Below, one piece after another: positions 36,243-43,194 of a stretch of DNA of 64,000 nucleotides (position 1 is the stretch's first letter; each line of letters begins with the position of its first letter). Both the position numbers and the translations under genes were made by a program. The DNA is taken from positions 111,259 to 175,258 of the forward strand of contig ONKF01000003.1 of NCBI GenBank assembly GCA_900318335.1, read 5' to 3'. The notes under the pieces are model-generated. The model searched no databases. It was given only the letters and a program-made list of their open reading frames with translations, and was not told where the DNA came from. The DNA comes from an uncultured Prevotellaceae bacterium (lineage in GTDB: Bacteria > Bacteroidota > Bacteroidia > Bacteroidales > Muribaculaceae).

Positions 36243-36887
36243 ATGAAAGTTTCTCCCTCCCTGTTGTCGGCCGACTTTGGCAACCTGGCCAAAGACATTG
36301 ACATGATTAACCGCAGCGATGCCGACCTGCTGCATCTGGACGTGATGGATGGCGTATTCGTGCCGAACATCTCGTTTGGCTTCCCTGTCATCAAGCATGT
36401 GCAAAAGCTGTGCAATAAACCCCTCGACATGCACCTGATGATTGTCGAACCACAGAAGTTCATCCCGCAGGTGCGTGACTGCGGCACCCGCATCATGACC
36501 GTCCATCAGGAAGCATGCATCCACCTGAACCGTGTGGTACAGCAGATACATGATGCAGGAATGCAGGCAGGCGTTGCACTCAACCCTGCCACACCCGTGA
36601 TGATGCTGCGTGACATCATCTGTGATGTGGACTTGGTCCTGCTGATGTCAGTCAATCCGGGTTTTGGAGGGCAGAAGTTCATTATCCAGACGTTGAACAA
36701 GGTGCGCGAACTGCGTCAACTCATTGCCTTGAACGGTTCTAATGCTGTTATTGAGATTGATGGCGGCGTCAATGACGTGACTGGAGCGCAACTGGCAGAG
36801 GCTGGAGCCGACATTCTCGTGGCCGGCAGCTATGTCTTTGGCGCCGAAGACCCCATCAAGACCATTGAGGGATTAAAAAACCTCTAA
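36243..36887 (+). CDS. rpe: Ribulose-phosphate 3-epimerase
   Basis: 214 residues with the family pattern of a TIM barrel: SPSLLSADFGNLAKDI at the N-terminus, the metal-ligand LHLDVMDGVFVPN (H and D) near residue 33, DMHLMI near 63, LLMSVNPGFGGQKFI near 138 and IEIDGGVN near 174. It interconverts ribulose-5-P and xylulose-5-P in the pentose phosphate pathway; transketolase (tkt) is also in this window. Length is standard. Confidence 0.96.
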   Translation: MKVSPSLLSADFGNLAKDIDMINRSDADLLHLDVMDGVFVPNISFGFPVIKHVQKLCNKPLDMHLMIVEPQKFIPQVRDCGTRIMTVHQEACIHLNRVVQQIHDAGMQAGVALNPATPVMMLRDIICDVDLVLLMSVNPGFGGQKFIIQTLNKVRELRQLIALNGSNAVIEIDGGVNDVTGAQLAEAGADILVAGSYVFGAEDPIKTIEGLKNL

Positions 36888-36892
36888 ATAAT

Positions 36893-36923
36893 TTTGCCAG
36901 GTCGAAAAATTGACGTAACTTTG
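36893..36923 (+). promoter_or_regulatory. Promoter of tRNA-Ser(CGA)
   Basis: TTTG at 36893-36896 and TAACTTTG at 36916-36923 with 19-nt spacing, 36 nt before the tRNA 5' end. Confidence 0.75.
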
Positions 36924-36959
36924 CACCCGCTTTGGGAGAGAAATCCCCAGGGCAAGACT

Positions 36960-37045
36960 GGAAAGGTGCCGGAGTGGTCGATCGGGGCGGTCTCGAAAAC
37001 CGTTGTACGCTTTGCGTACCGTGGGTTCGAATCCCTCCCTTTCCG
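36960..37045 (+). tRNA. tRNA-Ser(CGA)
   Basis: 86-nt type II tRNA with acceptor GGAAAGG/CCTTTCC, discriminator G, anticodon loop CTCGAAA (anticodon CGA), a long variable arm (GTACGCTTTGCGTAC) and a T-arm with GTTCGAATC. The 3' end of the gene is repeated at 37263 and 39007, which marks it as an integration target. Confidence 0.96.
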
Positions 37046-37046
37046 C
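37030..37046 (+). repeat. tRNA-Ser 3'-end repeat, copy 1 (inside the tRNA)
   Basis: AATCCCTCCCTTTCCGC, the T-loop to discriminator segment of tRNA-Ser(CGA) plus one base. Identical 17-mers occur at 37263 and 39007. It is the likely att core in the intact target. Confidence 0.75.
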
Positions 37047-37262
37047 ATTTTGTGCGAGGGCTTGAGCTTGCTCAAAGCACTTGTACAAAGAAATGAAACA
37101 AGTGGCACGTCAGTGTCGTTCATTCAACTTGTAGCGCCCCCGCCGGGGCGCAGAGGGATGCACGAAGTGAATCCCGACCGCCATTGATGCTTTCACCATG
37201 CCATCAATTTACTGGGTTCGCCATCGACCTTCAGGTCGCTTTCGCAGCGACAGCGGAGAAAG
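37047..37262 (+). other. Module 1 of the tRNA-Ser island: short, hairpin-rich, no gene
   Basis: 216 nt between the first and second tRNA-end repeats. No credible reading frame. It contains a GC-rich hairpin (GCGCCCC at 37134-37140 with GGGGCGC at 37145-37151), a CGACCTTCAGGTCG-type palindrome near 37226, and a GCACGAAGTGAATCC stretch near 37160 that recurs with one change just after the second repeat (near 37291). It looks like the eroded remains of a larger insertion. Confidence 0.5.
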
Positions 37263-37279
37263 AATCCCTCCCTTTCCGC
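37263..37279 (+). repeat. tRNA-Ser 3'-end repeat, copy 2
   Basis: AATCCCTCCCTTTCCGC, identical to the tRNA end at 37030. It closes module 1 and opens module 2. Confidence 0.75.
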
Positions 37280-37416
37280 TACAAATTCGAAGCACGAAGC
37301 GAATCCGGACCTTTTTCGAATGCTATCGGGACGAAAGTCACAAAAAATAAATGAGAATTGGTTGGTCCACGCAAAGGAAAGCCAGCCGCTTAGACCTTGA
37401 AGAGACACAATTCCTG

Positions 37417-38115
37417 CTACTTCTTTGAGACACGCACAGCACGGATGGCAAACCCAAGGATCCGGCCAGTGTTGTTCCAGTGCAAATTGCCTGAATTGAT
37501 GACCAGGAAGTAGGTGCTGCTGGAATACGATGGGCAGAGAGTGCGCGACCAATAGTAGCCATTCGAACCTACATCATCAAGAAACTGATTCCAGCGGTAA
37601 CCAGTGGCAGGCAAGAAGATGGAATTACCATTAGGACCAATAACCAACTGGCCGTTCACGCCATTCCTCTCTGTCCACTGCCAAGAGCATGAATTGAGCA
37701 ACTCTTGAATCTGTTCCAAGGACGGCATGTGCCACGATGCGCCCCAGTTGATATATGCGGCATCGTCGACGAGATCCAGTTCTATCTTGCCGTCAGTAAA
37801 ACCATTATAGCCAAAAATACTTTCTGCGCAATACTTCGTGTAGCATGAATAAGTGTTATCTGATTCTAATTTACACCACTTGTAGGAACTGAAATCGTAA
37901 TAGTCCTTTGGTGCCGTCTCGCCCCAAGCGAAGTAGTCGCCGTATTCCTCGGGAGTATTAGCACCGACGTTGCATGTCGCCCACAACGTGCCACTTGGCA
38001 GACCCAAATCGACATACTCGTGTTCCTCAGGAGTCACTGGTTCATCTTTATCGTCACCACATGAAATGAGGACGAAAGGCAATGCCATAGCCATTAACAA
38101 AAGTGTCTTCTTCAT
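37417..38115 (-). CDS. FISUMP-type lipoprotein
   Basis: 232 residues from MKKTLLL; a start four codons earlier would nearly touch the -7 box. The lipobox VLISC gives the lipidated cysteine, followed by an Asp/Glu/Pro linker. The domain begins HEYVDLGLPSGTLWATCNVGA and contains GDYFAWGE, MPSLEQIQELL, LPATGYRW and YYWSRT, and ends AIRAVRVSKK: the Fibrobacter succinogenes major-paralogue (FISUMP) pattern, a C-type-lectin-like fold in related proteins. It lies inside module 2 behind tRNA-Ser(CGA), opposite to the tRNA. A paralogue sits at 62829. The role is unknown; binding of a surface ligand is the usual guess. Confidence 0.85.
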   Translation of the reverse strand: MKKTLLLMAMALPFVLISCGDDKDEPVTPEEHEYVDLGLPSGTLWATCNVGANTPEEYGDYFAWGETAPKDYYDFSSYKWCKLESDNTYSCYTKYCAESIFGYNGFTDGKIELDLVDDAAYINWGASWHMPSLEQIQELLNSCSWQWTERNGVNGQLVIGPNGNSIFLPATGYRWNQFLDDVGSNGYYWSRTLCPSYSSSTYFLVINSGNLHWNNTGRILGFAIRAVRVSKK

Positions 38116-38140
38116 AATCGTATCCATTTATTGTTTGCGA

Positions 38141-38148
38141 CAAAGGTA
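38141..38148 (-). promoter_or_regulatory. -7 box for FISUMP lipoprotein 1
   Basis: Minus-strand TACCTTTG, 25 nt upstream of the chosen start at 38115. Confidence 0.6.
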
Positions 38149-38213
38149 TGGAGCATCATCAAGAGATGCAAGTAATTAACCACAAAAATCGACTAAGCAT
38201 CGCCTTCTCCAAA

Positions 38214-38268
38214 AAAAGTGTCCAAGATTTTTACATTCTCGATACCAAAATCTGTTCTGAACACTCAT
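38214..38268. repeat. Diverged 55-nt repeat, copy 1
   Basis: Starts AAAAGTGTCCAAGATTTTTA and contains CCAAAATCTGT. A related block lies at 39760-39815. Both are on the far side of minus-strand accessory genes. Confidence 0.45.
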
Positions 38269-38313
38269 TATCTCTGTAATATTGGAGATTTTGGCAAGAT
38301 TTTTGTAATAGTA

Positions 38314-38345
38314 TTTGGGTGGTAACTATTTTTTAGTTACATTTG
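38314..38345 (+). promoter_or_regulatory. Full promoter of the hicA remnant
   Basis: TTTG at 38314-38317 and TACATTTG at 38338-38345 with 20-nt spacing, 20 nt before the hicA ATG. The promoter looks intact although the genes are damaged. Confidence 0.7.
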
Positions 38346-38365
38346 CGGCATCAAAAAGCAATGAC

Positions 38366-38622
38366 ATGAGTACGAAAGAGAAACTACGGAAACGTTTTCT
38401 GTCTATGCCGTCGGATTTTACATTCGATGAGATGCAGCAACTCTTGGCTGGTTATGGTTATGTGCGAGGTGAAAAGGTCACACATCTGGTTCTCGTGTGA
38501 TCTTCAAGAACGGAGACAAACGGCCCATCATGCTGCACAAGCCACATCCAGGCAATATCGTCAAGCGATATGCTATGCAGCAAGTATTGGAAGAATTGAA
38601 AGAAGCAGGATTTATTAAATAA
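38366..38622 (+). pseudogene. hicA: hicA-like toxin gene with a frameshift
   Basis: Begins MSTKEKLRKRFLSMPSDFTF and, after residue 37 (GEK), needs a -1 shift to continue as GHTSGSRVIFKNG, then LHKPHPGNIVKRY and LEELKEAGFIK, the typical HicA (double-stranded-RNA-binding-like mRNA interferase) sequence. In frame 0 the gene stops at 38500 after only 44 residues. The shift site is GAAAAGG at 38471-38477, where a -1 slip on the AAG codon would restore the frame; a 1-nt deletion is the simpler reading. The hicB partner is also truncated, so the locus looks inactive. Confidence 0.75.
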
Positions 38623-38859
38623 GGCGAGAGCGTCAAGGAATTGACCGATGCATTTCATGAGGCTGTAGATGATTACCTTGCCTACTGCGCTGATGAGGGC
38701 ATAGAACCAGATAAGAGTTATTCGGGCGCTCTGAATGTAAGACTGACACCAGCCATTCACCGTAGAATTGCCATGCTTGCCAAACAGGCTGGCCTCACCA
38801 TCAATGCCTTCATCCGAAAGACGCTTGAAGAAAAGGCAGAATCAGAAATGGTCGTATAA
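38623..38859 (+). pseudogene. hicB: hicB-like antitoxin gene lacking its 5' end
   Basis: Directly after the hicA stop, and in the same frame, the sequence reads GESVKELTDAFHEAVDDYL, then SYSGALNVRLTPAIHRRIA and INAFIRKTLEE: the middle and C-terminal parts of HicB, including its ribbon-helix-helix DNA-binding segment. The first ~35-40 residues and the start codon expected for HicB are absent, so an internal deletion has joined hicA to the middle of hicB. A TTG at 38641 could start a 72-residue RHH-only protein. Confidence 0.75.
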
Positions 38860-39006
38860 CAATCGAACGCAAAATAAAGAGTAATTAACTGTCTATGAGT
38901 CGCTTATAAGCAATTTATCAAGGACAGCAACCATGGAATTTCCCTCTTTTGGAAAATGTAAGTCGTTGTGCATCAGATGGAATATTTTTCTGATTTCAAA
39001 GCATTT

Positions 39007-39023
39007 AATCCCTCCCTTTCCGC
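39007..39023 (+). repeat. tRNA-Ser 3'-end repeat, copy 3
   Basis: AATCCCTCCCTTTCCGC again, ending module 2. The hairpin that would normally terminate the tRNA transcript follows at once (39036-39063), as expected if modules were inserted between the tRNA and its terminator. Confidence 0.75.
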
Positions 39024-39035
39024 TGAAATTGAATG

Positions 39036-39063
39036 AACGATTAAGAGATGCCTCTTAATCGTT
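39036..39063 (+). terminator. Strong terminator, probably ancestral for tRNA-Ser(CGA)
   Basis: AACGATTAAGAG pairs perfectly (12 bp) with CTCTTAATCGTT across a 4-nt loop and is followed by TCATTTTTTG. Confidence 0.8.
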
Positions 39064-39097
39064 TCATTTTTTGTGTGGAACTTGAATCGGAACACTA

Positions 39098-39661
39098 TTA
39101 GGTGTTTTGTTGCTCATTATCGACGAGTTCACGCAGACGCACGATTGCATCGTCTTTCCAACCAACATACTTGGCATTTCCTTTCACTGGAATAATCATC
39201 ATCAACAAGAAGATAAAGCACAACACAAGGAATGCTATTGACAGCCAGAACAGGACGACTCCGAACCTCTCGATGTTGGTCTCTGTAAACATGCTGTAAA
39301 TCACATAGCCGTTTAGAAACAGGGCGGGAACGGTAATGAATGGGAGGCATTTGCCAAGTTTGTTTGTGTAGGCATCATACCGACTCAATAATTCCTCTGC
39401 ATTTTCGGCCTTCTTAATGATTTTAGCCATTAAAGAGAACAAAACCTTCTCAAGAGTAATTACCAATAAGATGACAGACATTAAAACTAATGGAAAGGAA
39501 TAATCAGCCAAGAAATACACATTAAAAATGAGTATCGCTAACCCCAATAGACCAAAGATGATGCCAGTAACAAAATCATATTTTGCTTTTTGGGCATATT
39601 CAGCCTTGATCTTTTCAAAGAGTTCGTCCTTACCCAGGTTTTCTAATTCTTGCTTTCTCAT
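39098..39661 (-). CDS. Four-helix membrane protein, function unknown
   Basis: 187 residues. A charged N-terminus (MRKQELENLGKDELFEKIKA) precedes two hydrophobic helices (about residues 30-75), a charged loop, and two more helices (about 105-160), ending in a charged tail. No family is recognised. It lies just past the end of the tRNA-Ser island and has its own -7 box at 39687. It shares an upstream diverged repeat (39760) with FISUMP lipoprotein 1, so it may also be accessory. Confidence 0.7.
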   Translation of the reverse strand: MRKQELENLGKDELFEKIKAEYAQKAKYDFVTGIIFGLLGLAILIFNVYFLADYSFPLVLMSVILLVITLEKVLFSLMAKIIKKAENAEELLSRYDAYTNKLGKCLPFITVPALFLNGYVIYSMFTETNIERFGVVLFWLSIAFLVLCFIFLLMMIIPVKGNAKYVGWKDDAIVRLRELVDNEQQNT

Positions 39662-39686
39662 AATCCAAACTTATTAATGTTTGCGG

Positions 39687-39694
39687 CAAAGATA
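39687..39694 (-). promoter_or_regulatory. -7 box for the membrane protein at 39098
   Basis: Minus-strand TATCTTTG, 26 nt upstream of the start. Confidence 0.65.
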
Positions 39695-40042
39695 GAGGGT
39701 TCAAACTATAGAAACAAGTTATTATTCATAAAAATGAACAAGAACTTGGCTATTCATCCAAAAGTGTCTAATTACTTTACATTTTCGCCGCCAAAATCTG
39801 TCGCTAAATACTTAGTACAGCTCCTTTTCCTGGGTAATTTATTGTTCATGCCGATCCTCGCCTATAATAGATAAAGAGTCCTGCAATCATGTCAGATATA
39901 TTTCAGCACAAAAGTAAGCATTATTTCACACTTCAACTAACAATGATGCAAAAAACATCAATAAGAAGCAAGAGGCAAGCACATTTCGGATTATTGTAAG
40001 AAATTTATTGCATAGGTAGAGAGTATTTTCAAGAAAATGTGG
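39695..40042. other. Gene-free AT-rich interval
   Basis: About 350 nt with no credible reading frame. It contains the second copy of the diverged 55-nt repeat (39760-39815, AAAAGTGTCTAA...CCAAAATCTGT) and a TTTATTGTTCATG stretch (about 39840) that recurs near 53576. Confidence 0.5.
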
Positions 40043-40050
40043 TACCTTTG
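40043..40050 (+). promoter_or_regulatory. -7 box for deoD
   Basis: TACCTTTG, 42 nt upstream of the deoD ATG. Confidence 0.6.
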
Positions 40051-40091
40051 CAGTTAATAGCATTAAAAACAAAACCAAACTGAATCATATT

Positions 40092-40802
40092 ATGGCAGAC
40101 AAAACACCTACTCCGCACATCGGCGCCAAATATGGCGAGATTGCACCCACAGTGATTATGGCCGGCGACCCCCTGCGCGCCAAGTTGATGGCAGAACGCT
40201 ATCTTGAGAACCCCACGCTCTACAACCAGGTGCGTGGCATGCTCGGCTACACGGGCACGTACAAAGGCAAACGCGTGTCGGTCCAGGGCCACGGCATGGG
40301 CATTCCCTCGATAGGTATCTACTCCTATGAATTGTTCAACTTCTATGACGTGAAGACTATCATCCGTGTGGGTTCGGCCGGCTCGATGCATCCCGACCTG
40401 CATATCGGTGACCTGGTGATGGCCATGGGCGCCTGCACCAACAGTGCCTATGCCATGCAGTTCCACTTGCCTGGCATCTATGCGCCGATTGCCGACTTCG
40501 ACCTGCTGCGCGCAGCAGTTGAGAAAGCCGAGGAATTAGGCTACCGCTACAAGGTGGGTAACGTTTACTCGTCGGACACCTTCTACGATGACAGTCCCGA
40601 CACAGACCAGTGGCAGAAGATGGGCGTTCTCGCTGTCGAGATGGAAGCCCCGGCACTGTACATGAATGCCGCACGCAGTGGCGCCCGCGCCCTGTGCATG
40701 TGCACCATCAGCGACTCGCTGGTGACTGGCGAAGTGACTACCGCCGAGGAGCGCCAGAACAACTTCACTCAGATGATGGACGTGGCATTTGGCATCATCT
40801 AA
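40092..40802 (+). CDS. deoD: Purine-nucleoside phosphorylase, DeoD type
   Basis: 236 residues matching the hexameric DeoD family: [25 protein letters not shown] at the start (compressed), [20 protein letters not shown] near residue 96, VEMEAPALY near 180 and the SDSLVTGE segment near 205 with the catalytic Asp. It phosphorolyses purine (deoxy)nucleosides to base and (deoxy)ribose-1-phosphate. The flavin oxidoreductase gene follows after 33 nt. Confidence 0.96.
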   Translation: MADKTPTPHIGAKYGEIAPTVIMAGDPLRAKLMAERYLENPTLYNQVRGMLGYTGTYKGKRVSVQGHGMGIPSIGIYSYELFNFYDVKTIIRVGSAGSMHPDLHIGDLVMAMGACTNSAYAMQFHLPGIYAPIADFDLLRAAVEKAEELGYRYKVGNVYSSDTFYDDSPDTDQWQKMGVLAVEMEAPALYMNAARSGARALCMCTISDSLVTGEVTTAEERQNNFTQMMDVAFGII

Positions 40803-40835
40803 TCATTGGTTAAAGACTAAAAGAGCGTATTTAAC

Positions 40836-41825
40836 ATGGCAATGCTATCAAGAATCACCGAACTGTTTGATATTGACTATCCAGTGATATCAGGCGGTAT
40901 GGTGTGGTGCAGCGGGTGGGAACTCGCTGCTGCCGTGAGTAATGCAGGCGGCCTGGGACTGATCGGTGCCGGCTCAATGGAACCCGATGTGCTGCGCGAC
41001 CATATCATCAAGTGCCGCCAGGCGACAGGATACACGTTTGGTGTGAATGTACCGTTGATGCGTCCCCAGGCTCCTGAATTGATGGAAGTCATAGCTGAGC
41101 AGAAGGTCCCCGTGGTATTCACCTCGGCTGGCAGCCCCAAGAAATGGACCAGCTGGCTTCACCAGCGCGGCATTAAAGTCGCCCATGTGGTATCGTCATC
41201 GGCTTTTGCCGTCAAGTGTGAAGAAGCTGGTGTGGATGCCGTAGTTGCCGAAGGCTTTGAAGCTGGAGGTCACAATGGCAAGGAGGAGACGACCACCATG
41301 TGCCTGATTCCAGCGGTGAGACGCGCAACCGACCTGCCACTGATCGCTGCCGGCGGCATCGCCACTGGAGATGCCATGCTGGCCGTGGAAGCCATGGGTG
41401 CCGATGGTGTCCAGGTTGGCACCTTGTTCGCTCTGACTCAAGAAAGTTCGGCTCACGAGAACTTTAAGCGTTATTGCCTTAACCTGGATGAAGGCAGCAC
41501 AATGCTCCACTTCAGGAAGCTCTCTCCCACCCGCCTCGTGAAAAACGGATTTCAGGCTGCCGTACAGGAAGCCGAAAACCGCGGCGCAAGCGAAGAGGAG
41601 TTACTCGAGATTATCGGCATCGGCAAGACGCGGACAGGCATCTTTGAGGGCGATGTCGAGAATGGTGAACTGGAAATTGGCCAGGCCACAGGCTTGCTCA
41701 AGGGTCGCCCAATAGAGACAGTAGAGGTTGTGATGAGCCGCTTTGTAGCTGAATACTATTCATCACGTAAACAGCTCATCAACCAAGCAATGGAAGAGCA
41801 AATCTCAAGGAGAACTTTAATGTAA
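40836..41825 (+). CDS. NAD(P)H-dependent flavin oxidoreductase (FabK / nitronate monooxygenase family)
   Basis: 329 residues of an FMN TIM-barrel enzyme: YPVISGGMVWCSG and NAGGLGLIGAG at the N-terminus, FGVNVPL near residue 70, the phosphate-binding AEGFEAGGHNG near 139 and IAAGGIATG near 175. Members act as enoyl-ACP reductase II (FabK) or nitronate monooxygenase, and the two cannot be separated safely by eye; the FabK-like reading is favoured by the N-terminal motif. It may share a transcript with deoD. No fatty-acid genes are nearby. Confidence 0.82.
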   Translation: MAMLSRITELFDIDYPVISGGMVWCSGWELAAAVSNAGGLGLIGAGSMEPDVLRDHIIKCRQATGYTFGVNVPLMRPQAPELMEVIAEQKVPVVFTSAGSPKKWTSWLHQRGIKVAHVVSSSAFAVKCEEAGVDAVVAEGFEAGGHNGKEETTTMCLIPAVRRATDLPLIAAGGIATGDAMLAVEAMGADGVQVGTLFALTQESSAHENFKRYCLNLDEGSTMLHFRKLSPTRLVKNGFQAAVQEAENRGASEEELLEIIGIGKTRTGIFEGDVENGELEIGQATGLLKGRPIETVEVVMSRFVAEYYSSRKQLINQAMEEQISRRTLM

Positions 41826-41922
41826 ATCAAAGCACGAGTCCACCATTTAGAGAGTTGCCATAAGAGGCAAAACATATTAAATTTATTGAACAATCACTTT
41901 AAATATAAGCAATAAAATATCT

Positions 41923-42408
41923 ATGTCACAGTGGTTTGAATGCAAAGTAAAGTATGACCGCATGATGGAAAACGGCACTATGAAGACCGTTTCTGAACCC
42001 TATTTAGTTGACGCTCTGTCGTTTACCGAGGCCGAGGCACGTATCACCGAAAAGATGCAGCCCTATATCTCGGGCGAATTCAGCGTGGACACCGTCAAGC
42101 GCGTCAAGTTGAGCGACATATTCTATAATGAAGCTGGCGACCGGTGGTATAAGGTTAAAACCAACTTCATCACCATCGACGAGAAGACCGCAGTCGAGAA
42201 GCGCACGGCCAGCTATCAACTGGTGCAAGCCAGTGACTTCAAGGGGGCGTTAGCGACCTTTATGGAAGGCATGCACGACACAATGGCCGACTTTGAAATC
42301 GCATCGATTACCGAGACCCCGCTGATGGACGTCTTCCCTGCCGACCTGGACGAGACCCGTGCTGACCGCGAGGCGCGTCAAAAAGCACAGAACCAGCAGA
42401 ACAACTGA
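41923..42408 (+). CDS. DUF4494 family protein
   Basis: 161 residues starting MSQWFECKVKYDRMMENG, a conserved Bacteroidetes protein with the DUF4494 pattern (VKYDR...ALSFTEAEARI...WYKVK...ITIDE). No signal peptide or membrane segment; mixed alpha/beta. The function is unknown. It lies 7 nt upstream of yggS, an arrangement that suggests co-transcription. Confidence 0.82.
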   Translation: MSQWFECKVKYDRMMENGTMKTVSEPYLVDALSFTEAEARITEKMQPYISGEFSVDTVKRVKLSDIFYNEAGDRWYKVKTNFITIDEKTAVEKRTASYQLVQASDFKGALATFMEGMHDTMADFEIASITETPLMDVFPADLDETRADREARQKAQNQQNN

Positions 42409-42415
42409 TCACGTC

Positions 42416-43090
42416 ATGTCAAATATCAAGGAGAATGTCGAACGAGTAACGGCTCTTCTCCCCGAAGGGGTGAAGCTTGTGGCCGTGTCTAAATTCCATC
42501 CAGTAGAGGAACTGACCGAGGCCTATGAGGCAGGACAACGTCTATTCGGTGAAAACCGTGCCCAGGAACTTGTCGCCAAAGCGCCCTTGCTGCCTAAGGA
42601 CATCCGTTGGCACTTCATCGGACACTTGCAGAAGAACAAGGTACGTGCCATCATGCCCTACGTGACAGTCATCGAGAGTGTGGACAGCGTGGAGTTGCTG
42701 CGACTGATCGAGAAAGAAGCCGCCCGTATTGACCGCACAGTCGAAGTGCTACTGCAACTGCATGTGGCACAGGAGGAAACCAAGAGTGGATTCAGTGTCG
42801 AAGAGGTTCTACAAGCCGGAGAGGCCGGAGAACTCACCGAGAATCTCCCGCACGTTCACGTCTGCGGTGTCATGGCAATGGCCTCGCTGACCGATGACAT
42901 GGAACAGGTGGCACAGGAATTTGACACGGTTCGCCGCACTTACATCATGCTGAAGGACAGTTGCTTTGACGAGAGCGAATACTTTAACGAGCTGAGCATG
43001 GGCATGAGTGACGACTGGCAGGTTGCCGTCAAGTATGGCGCGACACTGGTGCGTATCGGAACCGCAATTTTCGGCCCAAGGGTTTATTGA
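42416..43090 (+). CDS. yggS: YggS-family PLP-binding protein
   Basis: 224 residues from the ATG at 42416, which lies 7 nt after DUF4494. The PLP lysine is in KLVAVSKFHP near residue 25, with FGENRAQEL near 48, WHFIGHLQKNK near 67, GFSVEEV near 125 and the closing LSMGMSDDWQVAVKYGATLVRIG. Members maintain PLP and amino/keto acid balance and have no known enzymatic turnover. Confidence 0.95.
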   Translation: MSNIKENVERVTALLPEGVKLVAVSKFHPVEELTEAYEAGQRLFGENRAQELVAKAPLLPKDIRWHFIGHLQKNKVRAIMPYVTVIESVDSVELLRLIEKEAARIDRTVEVLLQLHVAQEETKSGFSVEEVLQAGEAGELTENLPHVHVCGVMAMASLTDDMEQVAQEFDTVRRTYIMLKDSCFDESEYFNELSMGMSDDWQVAVKYGATLVRIGTAIFGPRVY

Positions 43091-43137
43091 TTTCACGAAA
43101 AAAAGCTCAATAGTACGGCATTTTTGAAAAAATGTCG

Positions 43138-43145
43138 TATTTTTG
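43138..43145 (+). promoter_or_regulatory. -7 box for the MFS gene
   Basis: TATTTTTG, 50 nt before the ATG at 43195. Confidence 0.55.
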
Positions 43146-43194
43146 CCAAAAAATACAACACAAAAAACATTAATAACCAATTAATAGAACCAAA

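Noticed and set aside
36884-37123. Short minus-strand frames over tRNA-Ser(CGA)
   Set aside because: They cross the tRNA gene and its promoter and have the usual spurious tRNA-translation look.
37417-38115. Diversity-generating retroelement acting on FISUMP
   Set aside because: No reverse transcriptase, accessory gene or template repeat is visible in the window, and the C-terminal differences between the two paralogues are not confined to adenine positions.
38471-38477. Programmed -1 frameshifting as a firm call for hicA
   Set aside because: The slip site is short, no stimulatory structure was identified, and hicB is also broken, so decay is the simpler explanation.
36960-39063. Integrase gene driving the tRNA-Ser modules
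   Set aside because: No frame with tyrosine or serine recombinase motifs was found in or near the modules.
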